In this document: positions 22,878 through 30,607 of the stretch, one piece after another | Numbering within the stretch: the first letter of the stretch is position 1 | Layout: every line of letters begins with the position of its first letter | Assembly (NCBI GenBank): GCA_028874795.1 | Contig: JAPPHT010000072.1 | Coordinates: forward strand, 4,256-41,294 | Length of the DNA stretch: 37,039 bases | Direction: 5' to 3' | From: Chloroflexota bacterium | GTDB taxonomy: Bacteria; Chloroflexota; Dehalococcoidia; Lucifugimonadales; Australimonadaceae | Program-made: the position numbers and the translations under genes | The notes under the pieces: generated by a model | The model's input: only the letters and a program-made list of their open reading frames with translations | Database searches by the model: none | What the model was told of the DNA's origin: nothing

Positions 22878-25187
22878 ATGAGTACGACCGCTGACCGTCC
22901 CGCACAGGAGTTCAAGGTGGTGGGGAGCCGTCCCGTCAGGCACGACGGCGTCGACAAGGTGCTGGGCCGCGCCCAGTACGGCGCCGACGTGAAGCTGTCC
23001 GGCCTGATCCATGGGGCGGTGCTCCGCAGCCCGTACGCGCACGCCGTCATCAAGAAGGTGGACGTCTCCCGCGCAGAGGCCGCTCCCGGCGTCTTTGCGG
23101 CCATCACCGGCAACGACATGCCGGTCACGGCTCCCCGGTTGGTGGACATGATGGAGGAGGTGACCAACCTGAAGTGGGCGAGCGAGCGCGTCATGGCGCA
23201 CGGCAAGGCCGTCTACCGGGGGCACCCGGTCGCGGCGGTCGCCGCCGTCGACCAGAACACGGCGCTGGAGGCGCTGAAGCTGATCGAGGTCGAGTACGAG
23301 CCGCTGGAGGCCGTCATCAGCCTGGAAGACGCGATGAAGCCGGACGCGGTGATCATCCACGACGACCTCGTGGGCGACCACCTGGGCGAGAAGGTCCCGC
23401 ACACCAACATCGCGGAGCACACGCGCACGGAGTTCGGCGACCCGGAGGCCGCGTTCGCGGAGGCGGCGCACGTCCTCGAGCGGACGTACACGATCGCCCG
23501 GGCGCACCAGGGCTACATCGAACCGCACAGCTCCACGGCGTTCTGGAGCCCGGACGACAAGATCTCGGTGTGGACGACCACGCAGGCGCCGTTCGGCGTT
23601 CGGAGCAGCATGGCAGCGGTGCTGAAGGTCCCGCTCTCAGACGTGCGTGTCGTACCGACGGAGATCGGCGGCGGGTTCGGCGGCAAGATCGGGCTGTACA
23701 TGGAGCCGCTCGCCGCGGTGCTCTCCCGCAAGTCCGGCAGGCCGGTGAAGATCACGATGGACCGCAAGTCGGTGTTCGACGCAACGGGTCCGGGCCCCGG
23801 CGGGCAGGTCACGGCGAAGATGGGCGTGGACAAGGACGGGAAGATCGTCGCTGCGACGGCGACCATCCGCTACATGGCGGGCGCATACCCCGGCTCGTCC
23901 ATCAGCGCGGCGACCGCCGGCATCTTCGCGTGCTACAAGGTGCCGAACGTCCGCATCGACGCCTACGACGTGGTCATCAACATGTCCAAGACGGCCGCGT
24001 ACCGCGCCCCAGGCACGCCGCAGGCGACGTTCGCCAGCGAATCGCTGGTCTCCGAGTTGTGCGAGACGATCGGGATGGACCCGATGGAGTTCCACCTGCT
24101 CAACGCGGCCGAGGAGGGGACGCGCAGGCCGGACGGCCCCGTGTTCCCGCGCATCGGGAACGTGGCGTGCATGGAGGCGATCCACAACTCCGACCACTTC
24201 AAGAGCGAACTGGGTGAGAGCCCGGACGGGAAGCTGCGCGGTCGCGGTTTCGCCTCCGGCTACTGGAACGGCGGCGGCAACCGCTCATCGGTCACGATCA
24301 GCGTGAACGACGACGGCGTGGTGTCGCTCGTGGAAGGCAACCCCGACATCGGTGGGACGCGCACGACGATCGCGATGCAGGCCGCAGAGGTCTTCGGGCT
24401 CCCCGCGCATGACGTGCACCCCACCGTCGTGGACACGGACTCCGTCGGCTACAACGACCTGACGGCGGGCAGCCGTACGACCTACGCCAGCGGTCAGGCG
24501 GCGATAGAGGCGGCGCGGCAGGTCGTCGAAGAGATCAAGAAGCGTGTGGCGATGATCTGGGAGACGGAGCCGGAGAACGTTTCGTTCGAGGACAGCGTCT
24601 TCCAGAACAAGGTCGCGCCCGACCAGCGGTTCACGTTCAAGGAGGCGGCGGGCAAGCTCGGGCAGACGGGCGGCCCGGTATCCAAGACGGGCGCGGTGAA
24701 CGTCCGTGGCTCCGGCGGCGGCAGCTTCGCGGCACACCTGTGCGACGTGGAAGTGGACCCGGAGACCGGCAAGGTGCAGATACTCCGCTACACGGCTGCG
24801 CAGGACGCCGGCAAGGCGGTGCACCCCTCCTACGTGGAGGGCCAGTTCCAGGGAGGCGCCGCTCAGGGCATCGGCTGGGCGCTCAACGAGGAGTACTACA
24901 CGAGCCCGGACGGCGTGATGCAGAACGCCAGCTTCCTGGACTACCGCATGCCCACCGCGCTCGACCTGCCGATGATCGACGCCATCGTGGTCGAGGTGCC
25001 GAACACGAACCACCCGTTCGGCGTGCGAGGCATCGGCGAGACGAGCATCGTCCCGCCCGCGCCGGCGGTCGGCAACGCGATCGCGGACGCCATCGGCGTG
25101 CGGATGTACCAGACGCCCATGAACCCCAGCAGGATCATGGAGGCGCTGGCGAACAAGCGGAACGGCAAGAACGGGCACCAGGGCTAG
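22878..25187 (+). CDS. Molybdenum hydroxylase molybdopterin-binding (large) subunit, XdhA/CoxL-like
   Basis: The 769-residue catalytic subunit has the a/b hammerhead domain (VGSRPVRHDGVDKVLGRAQYGADV near 12-37) and Mo-pterin loops GGGFGGKIG, AAYRAPGTPQ (373-382) and GSGGGSFAAHL. The C-terminal GVRGIGETSIVPPAPAVGNAIADA places the catalytic glutamate at about Glu721. The active-site loop AYRAPGTPQ lacks the AYXCSFR motif of form I CO dehydrogenase, so CO is not the substrate; it falls with the wider xanthine-dehydrogenase-like hydroxylases of heterocycles, aldehydes or aromatic acids. It follows the small subunit by 33 bases and precedes a MoaD-like gene by 7. Confidence 0.93.
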   Translation: MSTTADRPAQEFKVVGSRPVRHDGVDKVLGRAQYGADVKLSGLIHGAVLRSPYAHAVIKKVDVSRAEAAPGVFAAITGNDMPVTAPRLVDMMEEVTNLKWASERVMAHGKAVYRGHPVAAVAAVDQNTALEALKLIEVEYEPLEAVISLEDAMKPDAVIIHDDLVGDHLGEKVPHTNIAEHTRTEFGDPEAAFAEAAHVLERTYTIARAHQGYIEPHSSTAFWSPDDKISVWTTTQAPFGVRSSMAAVLKVPLSDVRVVPTEIGGGFGGKIGLYMEPLAAVLSRKSGRPVKITMDRKSVFDATGPGPGGQVTAKMGVDKDGKIVAATATIRYMAGAYPGSSISAATAGIFACYKVPNVRIDAYDVVINMSKTAAYRAPGTPQATFASESLVSELCETIGMDPMEFHLLNAAEEGTRRPDGPVFPRIGNVACMEAIHNSDHFKSELGESPDGKLRGRGFASGYWNGGGNRSSVTISVNDDGVVSLVEGNPDIGGTRTTIAMQAAEVFGLPAHDVHPTVVDTDSVGYNDLTAGSRTTYASGQAAIEAARQVVEEIKKRVAMIWETEPENVSFEDSVFQNKVAPDQRFTFKEAAGKLGQTGGPVSKTGAVNVRGSGGGSFAAHLCDVEVDPETGKVQILRYTAAQDAGKAVHPSYVEGQFQGGAAQGIGWALNEEYYTSPDGVMQNASFLDYRMPTALDLPMIDAIVVEVPNTNHPFGVRGIGETSIVPPAPAVGNAIADAIGVRMYQTPMNPSRIMEALANKRNGKNGHQG

Positions 25188-25194
25188 GCGGGCC

Positions 25195-25521
25195 GTGGCG
25201 ACGGTCTTCCTGTCGATTCCGCTCAGGCGCTACACGGGCGGCGAGGCCAGCATGGATGTGCCCGGAGCGACGCTGCGCTCCCTGGTACGGAACCTCGAGG
25301 AGCGGTATCCGGGCATCGCCGCGAGCCTCGTGAACCCGGAGGACGCGGACCGGCTGATGCCGGGGCTCGGGGCCATCGTGGACGGGGAGCCGGCCAACAT
25401 GGGCCTGCTGACGCCGCTCGAAGAGCGGTCCGAGGTGCACTTCATCCCCGCCATCGCCGGCGGCGCCATCGCAGGAGGAGCTCCGGTCCCGGAACGAGAC
25501 GGAGGCGGGAGATGCGGTTAG
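25195..25521 (+). CDS. MoaD/ThiS-like ubiquitin-fold protein with C-terminal extension
   Basis: The 108-residue protein follows the beta-grasp MoaD pattern: VFLSIPLRRYTGG, then MDVPGATLRSLVRNLEERYPGI, and ERSEVHFIPAIAGG, where normal sulfur carriers end. Here the frame continues about 19 more residues (AIAGGAPVPERDGGGRCG), with the 15-base GCCATCGCCGGCGGC-like segment duplicated (AIAGGAIAGG). As written, the terminal Gly-Gly needed for thiocarboxylation is internal, so it would need proteolytic trimming, or it has lost that role. GTG start 25195; it overlaps the aminotransferase start by 10 bases. Its place in the Mo-enzyme operon suggests cofactor supply. Confidence 0.75.
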   Translation: MATVFLSIPLRRYTGGEASMDVPGATLRSLVRNLEERYPGIAASLVNPEDADRLMPGLGAIVDGEPANMGLLTPLEERSEVHFIPAIAGGAIAGGAPVPERDGGGRCG

Positions 25522-26675
25522 CGTCGCGGATGTCGCGGCTCGGGACGGAGACCGCGTTCGAGGCGCTGGCGCGTGCGAAGGCGCTCGAAGCGCAGGGGCA
25601 CAGCATCGTCTTCCTGGGCATCGGCGAGCCGGACTACGACACGCCCGCGCACATCGTCGAGGCGGCGAAGGGCGCGCTGGATGCCGGATACACGCACTAC
25701 GTGCCGTCGCCCGGCATCACCGAGGTACGCGAGGCGGTCGCAGCGGACGTGGGGCGGCGGCTCGACTACGAGTTGCCCGCGAGCCGGGTCATCATCACGC
25801 CGGGCGGCAAGCCGATCATGTTCTTCACGATCCTCGCGCTCGCCGAGGAGGGCGACGAGGTCATCTATCCCAACCCCGGCTTCCCCATCTACGAGTCGAT
25901 GATCCGGTTCGCGGGGGCGACGCCGGTGCCGATGCGGCTGCGCGAGGAGCTCGGCTACAACCCGGACCCTGACGAGCTCGCGGGGCTCATCAGCCCGCGC
26001 ACGCGCCTTATCATCGTCAACTCGCCGAACAACCCGTGCGGCAGCGTCATACCGGACTCGACGCTGCAGCGCATCGCCGAGCTCGCGGTCGAGGCCGACG
26101 CGGTCGTCCTCTCGGACGAGATCTACAAGGACTTCTACTACGAGGGCTCTCACACTTCCATCACGAGCTTCCCGTCCATGTGGGAGCGGACGGTGGTGCT
26201 GGACGGGCTGTCGAAGAGCTACGCGATGACGGGCTGGCGGCTGGGCTACGGCGTCTTCCCGGAGCCGTTGGTGGAGCCGGTGACGCGGCTGGTGACGAAC
26301 AGCGTCTCCTGTACGGCGGCCTTCGGGCAGATCGCGGCGGTGACCGCGCTGCAGTCGTCGCAGGAGTCGGTCACGGAGATGGTCGCAGAATTCAACGAGC
26401 GCCGGGAGCTGCTGGTGGCGGGACTGAACGACCTGCCCGGCGTCACCTGCCCGATGCCGAAGGGAGCGTTCTACACGTTCCCGAACATCACGGGCACGGG
26501 GATGACGAGCGGCGAGTTCGAGCGGGGCGCGCTGCAGGAGGCGGGCGTCTCACTGCTCTCGGGCACGTCGTTCGGGGAGTACGGCGAGGGCTACGTGCGC
26601 ATCTCGTTCGCGAACTCGCAGGAGAATATCCGCGAGGCGCTCGACCGTCTGGGGCGCTGGCTCGCCGGGCGCTAG
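25512..26675 (+). CDS. Class I/II PLP-dependent aminotransferase
   Basis: This 387-residue fold-type I enzyme has FLGIGEPDYDTP near 34-45, YVPSPGITEVREAVA, IYPNPGFPIYESM, VNSPNNPCGSV (about 169-179), LSDEIYKDF, and the PLP lysine in LDGLSKSYAMTGWRLGY (Lys235). It ends VRISFANSQENIREAL. Such proteins transaminate aspartate, aromatic amino acids or related keto acids; the subtype is not certain. ATG 25512 has GAGGCGGGAG directly upstream within the MoaD-like gene, so they are translationally coupled. Its presence with a Mo hydroxylase suggests catabolism of an N-containing compound, as inference only. Confidence 0.9.
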   Translation: MRLASRMSRLGTETAFEALARAKALEAQGHSIVFLGIGEPDYDTPAHIVEAAKGALDAGYTHYVPSPGITEVREAVAADVGRRLDYELPASRVIITPGGKPIMFFTILALAEEGDEVIYPNPGFPIYESMIRFAGATPVPMRLREELGYNPDPDELAGLISPRTRLIIVNSPNNPCGSVIPDSTLQRIAELAVEADAVVLSDEIYKDFYYEGSHTSITSFPSMWERTVVLDGLSKSYAMTGWRLGYGVFPEPLVEPVTRLVTNSVSCTAAFGQIAAVTALQSSQESVTEMVAEFNERRELLVAGLNDLPGVTCPMPKGAFYTFPNITGTGMTSGEFERGALQEAGVSLLSGTSFGEYGEGYVRISFANSQENIREALDRLGRWLAGR

Positions 26676-26685
26676 CCCCGCGGCC

Positions 26686-27540
26686 TCACGCGCTCGCGAT
26701 CTCGTCCGCGAAACGAAGCACGGCCTGCGATACGCGCTCCCACGCGCCGCCCTCCGGCAGCGGCAGGCTGTGCGAGCCGTCCACTTTCTCGTAGCGCCGC
26801 AGGGACGGCAGCCGTTCGACGAGGCGCGACGTGTCGTCGGGCTTGACGAGGCTGTCGCGTATACCCTGCACCACGAGCGTCGGTGCGTGCAGATGTCGCA
26901 CTTCTCTCCCTGCCGCGATGCCGAGCCTGCGCAACTCGCTCAGCAGTTGTGTCGGGACCACGAACGCCCGCAACTCCGCCTGCACGGCGGGGTCGTCGAT
27001 CTGGAGGTCGGGGATGATGGCGAGCAGGCCGTTCCGGATGCGCTCGTCGGCGAAGTCGGCGCGTCTGAGCGGGCGCCAACGCTTGAAGAAGAACCTCAGG
27101 AGGGGCCAGAGCATGTGGCTCATCGGCCCGCCGAACCGCCAGTACGGCGCAAGGAGCACGTAGCCGTCGGCCGCCTCCCGCCTGGCGGCAACGACGGACA
27201 CCGCCGCTCCGAGCGAATGCCCGAGGACGATGACCCTGCTGTGCTCCTCGCGCAGCGAGCGCACACGCTCCACGACAACGTCCCGCCATTCGGCATAGCG
27301 GCGCCTGGGGAGCGTGATGATCTGCGGCCCGAACCCGGGCAGCAGGGGCGCGTCGACGTCCCAGCCAGCGGAGGCGAGCGACGCGGCGAGCAGCCGCATG
27401 TCGGCGGGGGTGCCCGGAAAGCCGTGGACGAGGAGGGCAGCGCCGCGCATGGCGCCCCGGGCGGACTTGCGGAAAGGCTGGTGCTCGTCCTCCGTGAACA
27501 GAGGCAGGCTGCGGAGGAACGGGGAAGGTTCGTACGGCAT
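26686..27540 (-). CDS. Alpha/beta hydrolase (esterase/lysophospholipase-like)
   Basis: The 284-residue hydrolase has oxyanion region HGFPGTP (39-45), nucleophile elbow LGHSLGA (Ser109), acid QGIRDSLV (Asp229) and DGSHSLPL (His257). The pattern fits monoacylglycerol-lipase or carboxylesterase-like enzymes. A cap with FFFKRWRPLRRADFADERIRNG lies around 150-170. It is convergent with the aminotransferase, ten bases apart. No signal peptide; cytosolic. Substrate unknown. Confidence 0.86.
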   Translation of the reverse strand: MPYEPSPFLRSLPLFTEDEHQPFRKSARGAMRGAALLVHGFPGTPADMRLLAASLASAGWDVDAPLLPGFGPQIITLPRRRYAEWRDVVVERVRSLREEHSRVIVLGHSLGAAVSVVAARREAADGYVLLAPYWRFGGPMSHMLWPLLRFFFKRWRPLRRADFADERIRNGLLAIIPDLQIDDPAVQAELRAFVVPTQLLSELRRLGIAAGREVRHLHAPTLVVQGIRDSLVKPDDTSRLVERLPSLRRYEKVDGSHSLPLPEGGAWERVSQAVLRFADEIASA

Positions 27541-27567
27541 GGGAACAGGCTATCAGCAGAGTGTCAT

Positions 27568-28248
27568 CTACCGGACGTACATGCCGCCGTTGAGGTCTAT
27601 GCAGGCCCCGTTCAGCTGGGACCAGTGGGGTTGCATGATGTCCAGCAGGACACGGGCGAGGTCGGCGGCGCTGATGAAGTGGCCGGTGGGAGTAGTCTTG
27701 ATGTGCATGTCCAGCACCGCCGGAGGCGTGCCGTCGTGCATGGCGGTCCCGGTCACCATGCCGGGCGCGACGACGTTCACACGGGTACGCGGCGCAAGGG
27801 ACTTTGCCAGCGACTTCGCGAGAGCGTGCATCGCCCCCTTCGTTGCGCCGTACAGCGGGTCGCCCGCGCCGCGCTGGCCTGCCAGGGAGCCCAGGATGAT
27901 GATCTGGGAGCCGTCTGCGAGGACAGGGGCGATGCGCTGGATGGCGCGGAACTGGCCTGAGAAGTTGACGTCCACGACCTCGGAAACGAGGTCGTCGTCG
28001 TAGGTCGCTATCGTCCGGCCCATCGAGAGGCCCGGCAGCAGGAGGAGCACGTCTGCGCCCTCAGCGGGCCCGGCGAGCGCATCGAGGTCGTCGGTGGAGC
28101 GCACGTCGGCACGGACCCAGGTTGCGGAGTCGAGTCCGCCCGGCACGCCGGAGCGGTACGTTGCGCAGACCTCGTGGCCGGCGTCGATCAGGACGCGTAT
28201 CGCGGCCTGCCCGATGCTCGACGATCCTCCGAGGGCGAATACCTTCAT
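27568..28248 (-). CDS. SDR family oxidoreductase
   Basis: The 226-residue short-chain dehydrogenase has an unusual glycine motif, GGSSSIG at 7-13, catalytic Ser121, and YGATK at 133-137. The Asn of the usual NNAG is replaced by LLPG, and the motif after the second strand is short. ATG 28248 is preceded by GGGAG; longer frames up to 28476 are Arg/Pro-rich. It ends PHWSQLNGACIDLNGGMYVR, the usual SDR dimer tail. It is divergent from the PEP-mutase-family gene by 86 bases. Substrate unknown. Confidence 0.82.
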   Translation of the reverse strand: MKVFALGGSSSIGQAAIRVLIDAGHEVCATYRSGVPGGLDSATWVRADVRSTDDLDALAGPAEGADVLLLLPGLSMGRTIATYDDDLVSEVVDVNFSGQFRAIQRIAPVLADGSQIIILGSLAGQRGAGDPLYGATKGAMHALAKSLAKSLAPRTRVNVVAPGMVTGTAMHDGTPPAVLDMHIKTTPTGHFISAADLARVLLDIMQPHWSQLNGACIDLNGGMYVR

Positions 28249-28334
28249 GCGTCGTCTCCCGACCGCCGCGCAGAGGCGCGATGGCGGTGGGTGAATGGTA
28301 CTATGACGCCTCCAGTGTACCGGGGAGCAACACC

Positions 28335-29114
28335 ATGGTGGACCTCGAACAGCTTTCATCGAAAGTTCGATCATTCCGCGACCTGCATGCGGGGCCCGGA
28401 ATGCTGGTGATGGCGAATGCCTGGGACGCGGCGAGTGCCAGGCGCTTCGAGGCGGCGGGTTTCCCTGCGATCGCAACGACCAGCGGAGGTGTAGCGCCTG
28501 CCATCGGTTACGCGGACCACGAGGCAGCCCCCGTCGAGGAGATGCTCGCCGCGGCGGAGCGCATCATCCGTTCGGTTCCCTTGCCTGTCTCGGTTGACTT
28601 CGAGGCCGGTTACCAACTACCTCCGGCTGAGATCGCTCGACGGTTGATCCACATCGGGGCTGCGGGCTTGAACCTGGAAGACACGGACCATCACGGGACT
28701 TTGAGGCTGGTGCCGGCCGAGGCACAGGCAGAGCGCCTGGCGGCTGTCAAGGCTGAGGCGCGGGCGCTTGGTATCGACCTGTTCCTCAACGCTCGGGTAG
28801 ATGTGTTCATCCGGGGCGAAGGGGACGTGTACACGCTATTGGAGGAGGGCCTGCAACGTGCCAGGCTCTATCGCGAAGCGGGGGCAGACTGCATCTACCC
28901 CATCAGCCTAAGCGACCCCACCGCGATCCGCGCCCTGGTTGAAGTAGCCGAGGTCGTTAACGTACTGGTCCGGCGTGGGGGACCTATCTCGGTCACTGCC
29001 GCAGCCCAGGCGGGTGCGCGACGGGTGACGTATGCTTCGAGTATCTTCCGCGACGCGATGTCTCTCGTCGACCAGATCGCTGCGGAGATCCGAGCAGAGA
29101 CCCCGGGCGTGTAG
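28335..29114 (+). CDS. Isocitrate lyase/phosphoenolpyruvate mutase family protein
   Basis: This 259-residue alpha/beta barrel belongs to the PEP-mutase/isocitrate-lyase superfamily. It has MANAWDAASARRFEAAGFPAIATTSGG (26-52), the Mg2+ site VSVDFEAGY (Asp88, Glu90), GLNLEDTD (Glu115, Asp116) and FLNARVDVF. The isocitrate lyase KKCGH motif is absent, so it is more likely a short-type lyase or oxaloacetate-decarboxylase-like enzyme cleaving a C-C or C-P bond of a 2-oxo acid. ATG 28335 has GGGGAG 8 bases upstream. It is divergent from the SDR gene. Exact reaction not known. Confidence 0.87.
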   Translation: MVDLEQLSSKVRSFRDLHAGPGMLVMANAWDAASARRFEAAGFPAIATTSGGVAPAIGYADHEAAPVEEMLAAAERIIRSVPLPVSVDFEAGYQLPPAEIARRLIHIGAAGLNLEDTDHHGTLRLVPAEAQAERLAAVKAEARALGIDLFLNARVDVFIRGEGDVYTLLEEGLQRARLYREAGADCIYPISLSDPTAIRALVEVAEVVNVLVRRGGPISVTAAAQAGARRVTYASSIFRDAMSLVDQIAAEIRAETPGV

Positions 29115-29117
29115 GAG

Positions 29118-29123
29118 TACAAT
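29118..29123 (+). promoter_or_regulatory. Probable -10 (TACAAT) of tRNA-Arg
   Basis: TACAAT at 29118-29123 lies 8 bases before the tRNA 5' end at 29132, the right position for a tRNA promoter. It overlaps just after the stop of the preceding CDS. No clear -35. Confidence 0.45.
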
Positions 29124-29131
29124 ACGCCTGT

Positions 29132-29207
29132 GCCCCTGTAGCTCAGGAGGATAGAGCAGCGGTTTCCTAAACCGCGTGCCAGGGTTCGAGTCCCTGCAGG
29201 GGTACCA
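29132..29207 (+). tRNA. tRNA-Arg (anticodon CCU)
   Basis: Acceptor stem GCCCCTG pairs with CAGGGGT (first pair G-U). The D-arm begins GCTCAGGAGG, and the anticodon stem GCGGT/ACCGC encloses TTCCTAA, giving anticodon CCT, which reads AGG. The T-arm is CAGGG-TTCGAGT-CCCTG, the discriminator is A29204 and CCA is encoded at 29205-29207. It directly precedes the aromatic catabolism cluster; arginine tRNA genes are frequent integration sites, but no second att copy or integrase is visible. Confidence 0.96.
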
Positions 29208-29387
29208 GGGTGTTCTGCTTCGTCTCCACCGACTGCCCGCGGGGCCGGGGCCAGATTGACACCGGGTGTACACTCCGCATTGCCCCGCCCCCTCCTTTCA
29301 AGAGAGGAAGACGCGATGTCCCAGGTTGTCTGAAGGCCATTGCACTGCCCGCTGCCGAGGCGGGCGGATGCAGACAAGGAGTTGGGG

Positions 29388-30527
29388 ATGGTCGACTACA
29401 AGCTGTTCTCTGCAGACTCCCACGTCACCGAACCCGCCGACCTCTGGGTGGAGCGCATCGACCGACAGTTCTCCTTCCGCGCCCCTCGGGTGGTCCCGCT
29501 GGAGAAGGACGGCAGACTCCAGGACTTCATGATCTACGAAGGCTACCCGCCCCATCCGGTTGAGCCGGGGATCGGCGCCGCAGGCCGGGAGCGAGCGGGC
29601 GGCAGCGGCGACTTCAAGGCGAGGAGCTATCATGAGGCGCTGCCCGGCGGTTGGAACCCGGCGGTGCGCCTCAACGACCAGGACACGGACGGCGTCGATG
29701 GGGAGATCATCCATCCCACGCTGGGTTTCCGCATGTTCTGGCTGAAGGATGCCGCGCTGCAGCGGGCCTGTTTCCGTGTCTACAACGACTGGCTCGCCGA
29801 GATGTGCAGCTACGCTCCCAAGCGGCTGTTCGGCGTTCCGTTGATCTCGCTGTACGACATCGACCTGGCGTGCGAAGAGTTGCGCCGGGTCAACAAGCTG
29901 GGGCTCAAGGGGGCGATGATCTGGCAGCAGCCCCCCGCAGACTTCAAGCCGTACAGCGACCCCTACTACGACCCGTTCTGGGCGACCGCGCAGGACCTGG
30001 ACGCGCCCATCGCCCTGCACGGCATCACAGGGCACGGAGAGAGCAGGTACTCCATCGCTTACTGGAACCCGGAGTCAGTCCTGGGCAACGTCACCCGGCA
30101 CCACGAGATAGAGCGCACGCTCGCCCTGCTCATCCTGTCCGGCGTGCTCGAGCGGTTCCCGCGACTCAAAGTCATCTCGGTCGAGAACCACACGGACTGG
30201 CTACCCGTCTGGATGAACCGGCTGGAGGGGTCCATCCGCAGGGCGCCCGCGACGTTCCCGACGAAGCTCACGATGACGCCGCTGGAGTACTTCCACCGCC
30301 AGGTCTACGTGACGTACATCAACGAGGTCGACGCGGTCGGGAAGCGGGAACTGATCGGCCTGGACAACCTGATGTGGTCCTCCGACTACCCGCACAGCGC
30401 CTCTACGTGGCCGAAGTCGCAGGAGGTCGTCGCCCGCGACTTCGACGGGTTGCCCGAGCAACATCGGCGCAAGATCGTCCGGGACAACGCGCTCAGGCTA
30501 TTCGACCTGGCGCCCGTAGCCGCATAG
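29388..30527 (+). CDS. Amidohydrolase family protein (PF04909 type), first gene of the aromatic cluster
   Basis: This 379-residue TIM-barrel enzyme has FSADSHVTEP at the start (Asp10, His12 as metal ligands), IALHGITGHGE in the middle, VISVENHTDW and MWSSDYPHSAST with the C-terminal Asp. The Asp-x-His first-strand motif and the SDYPHS box follow the decarboxylase/hydrolase branch of PF04909 (ACMSD- and gamma-resorcylate-decarboxylase-like). ATG 29388 has AAGGAG 6 bases upstream; the longer frame from 29340 has no ribosome site. It precedes the Rieske oxygenase by 80 bases. It could decarboxylate or hydrolyse an aromatic acid or ring-cleavage product; substrate unknown. Confidence 0.88.
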   Translation: MVDYKLFSADSHVTEPADLWVERIDRQFSFRAPRVVPLEKDGRLQDFMIYEGYPPHPVEPGIGAAGRERAGGSGDFKARSYHEALPGGWNPAVRLNDQDTDGVDGEIIHPTLGFRMFWLKDAALQRACFRVYNDWLAEMCSYAPKRLFGVPLISLYDIDLACEELRRVNKLGLKGAMIWQQPPADFKPYSDPYYDPFWATAQDLDAPIALHGITGHGESRYSIAYWNPESVLGNVTRHHEIERTLALLILSGVLERFPRLKVISVENHTDWLPVWMNRLEGSIRRAPATFPTKLTMTPLEYFHRQVYVTYINEVDAVGKRELIGLDNLMWSSDYPHSASTWPKSQEVVARDFDGLPEQHRRKIVRDNALRLFDLAPVAA

Positions 30528-30607
30528 CCAGAGGAACGGGCGGCCGCCGCCGCTCGCTCTTCCCAGGCCGATAGACGACAGATCGGCCCCGAGCAGGAGG
30601 GGGAGTT

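Noticed and set aside
22878-25187. Naming the Mo hydroxylase coxL as CO dehydrogenase
   Set aside because: The AYXCSFR active-site motif of form I CO dehydrogenase is not present.
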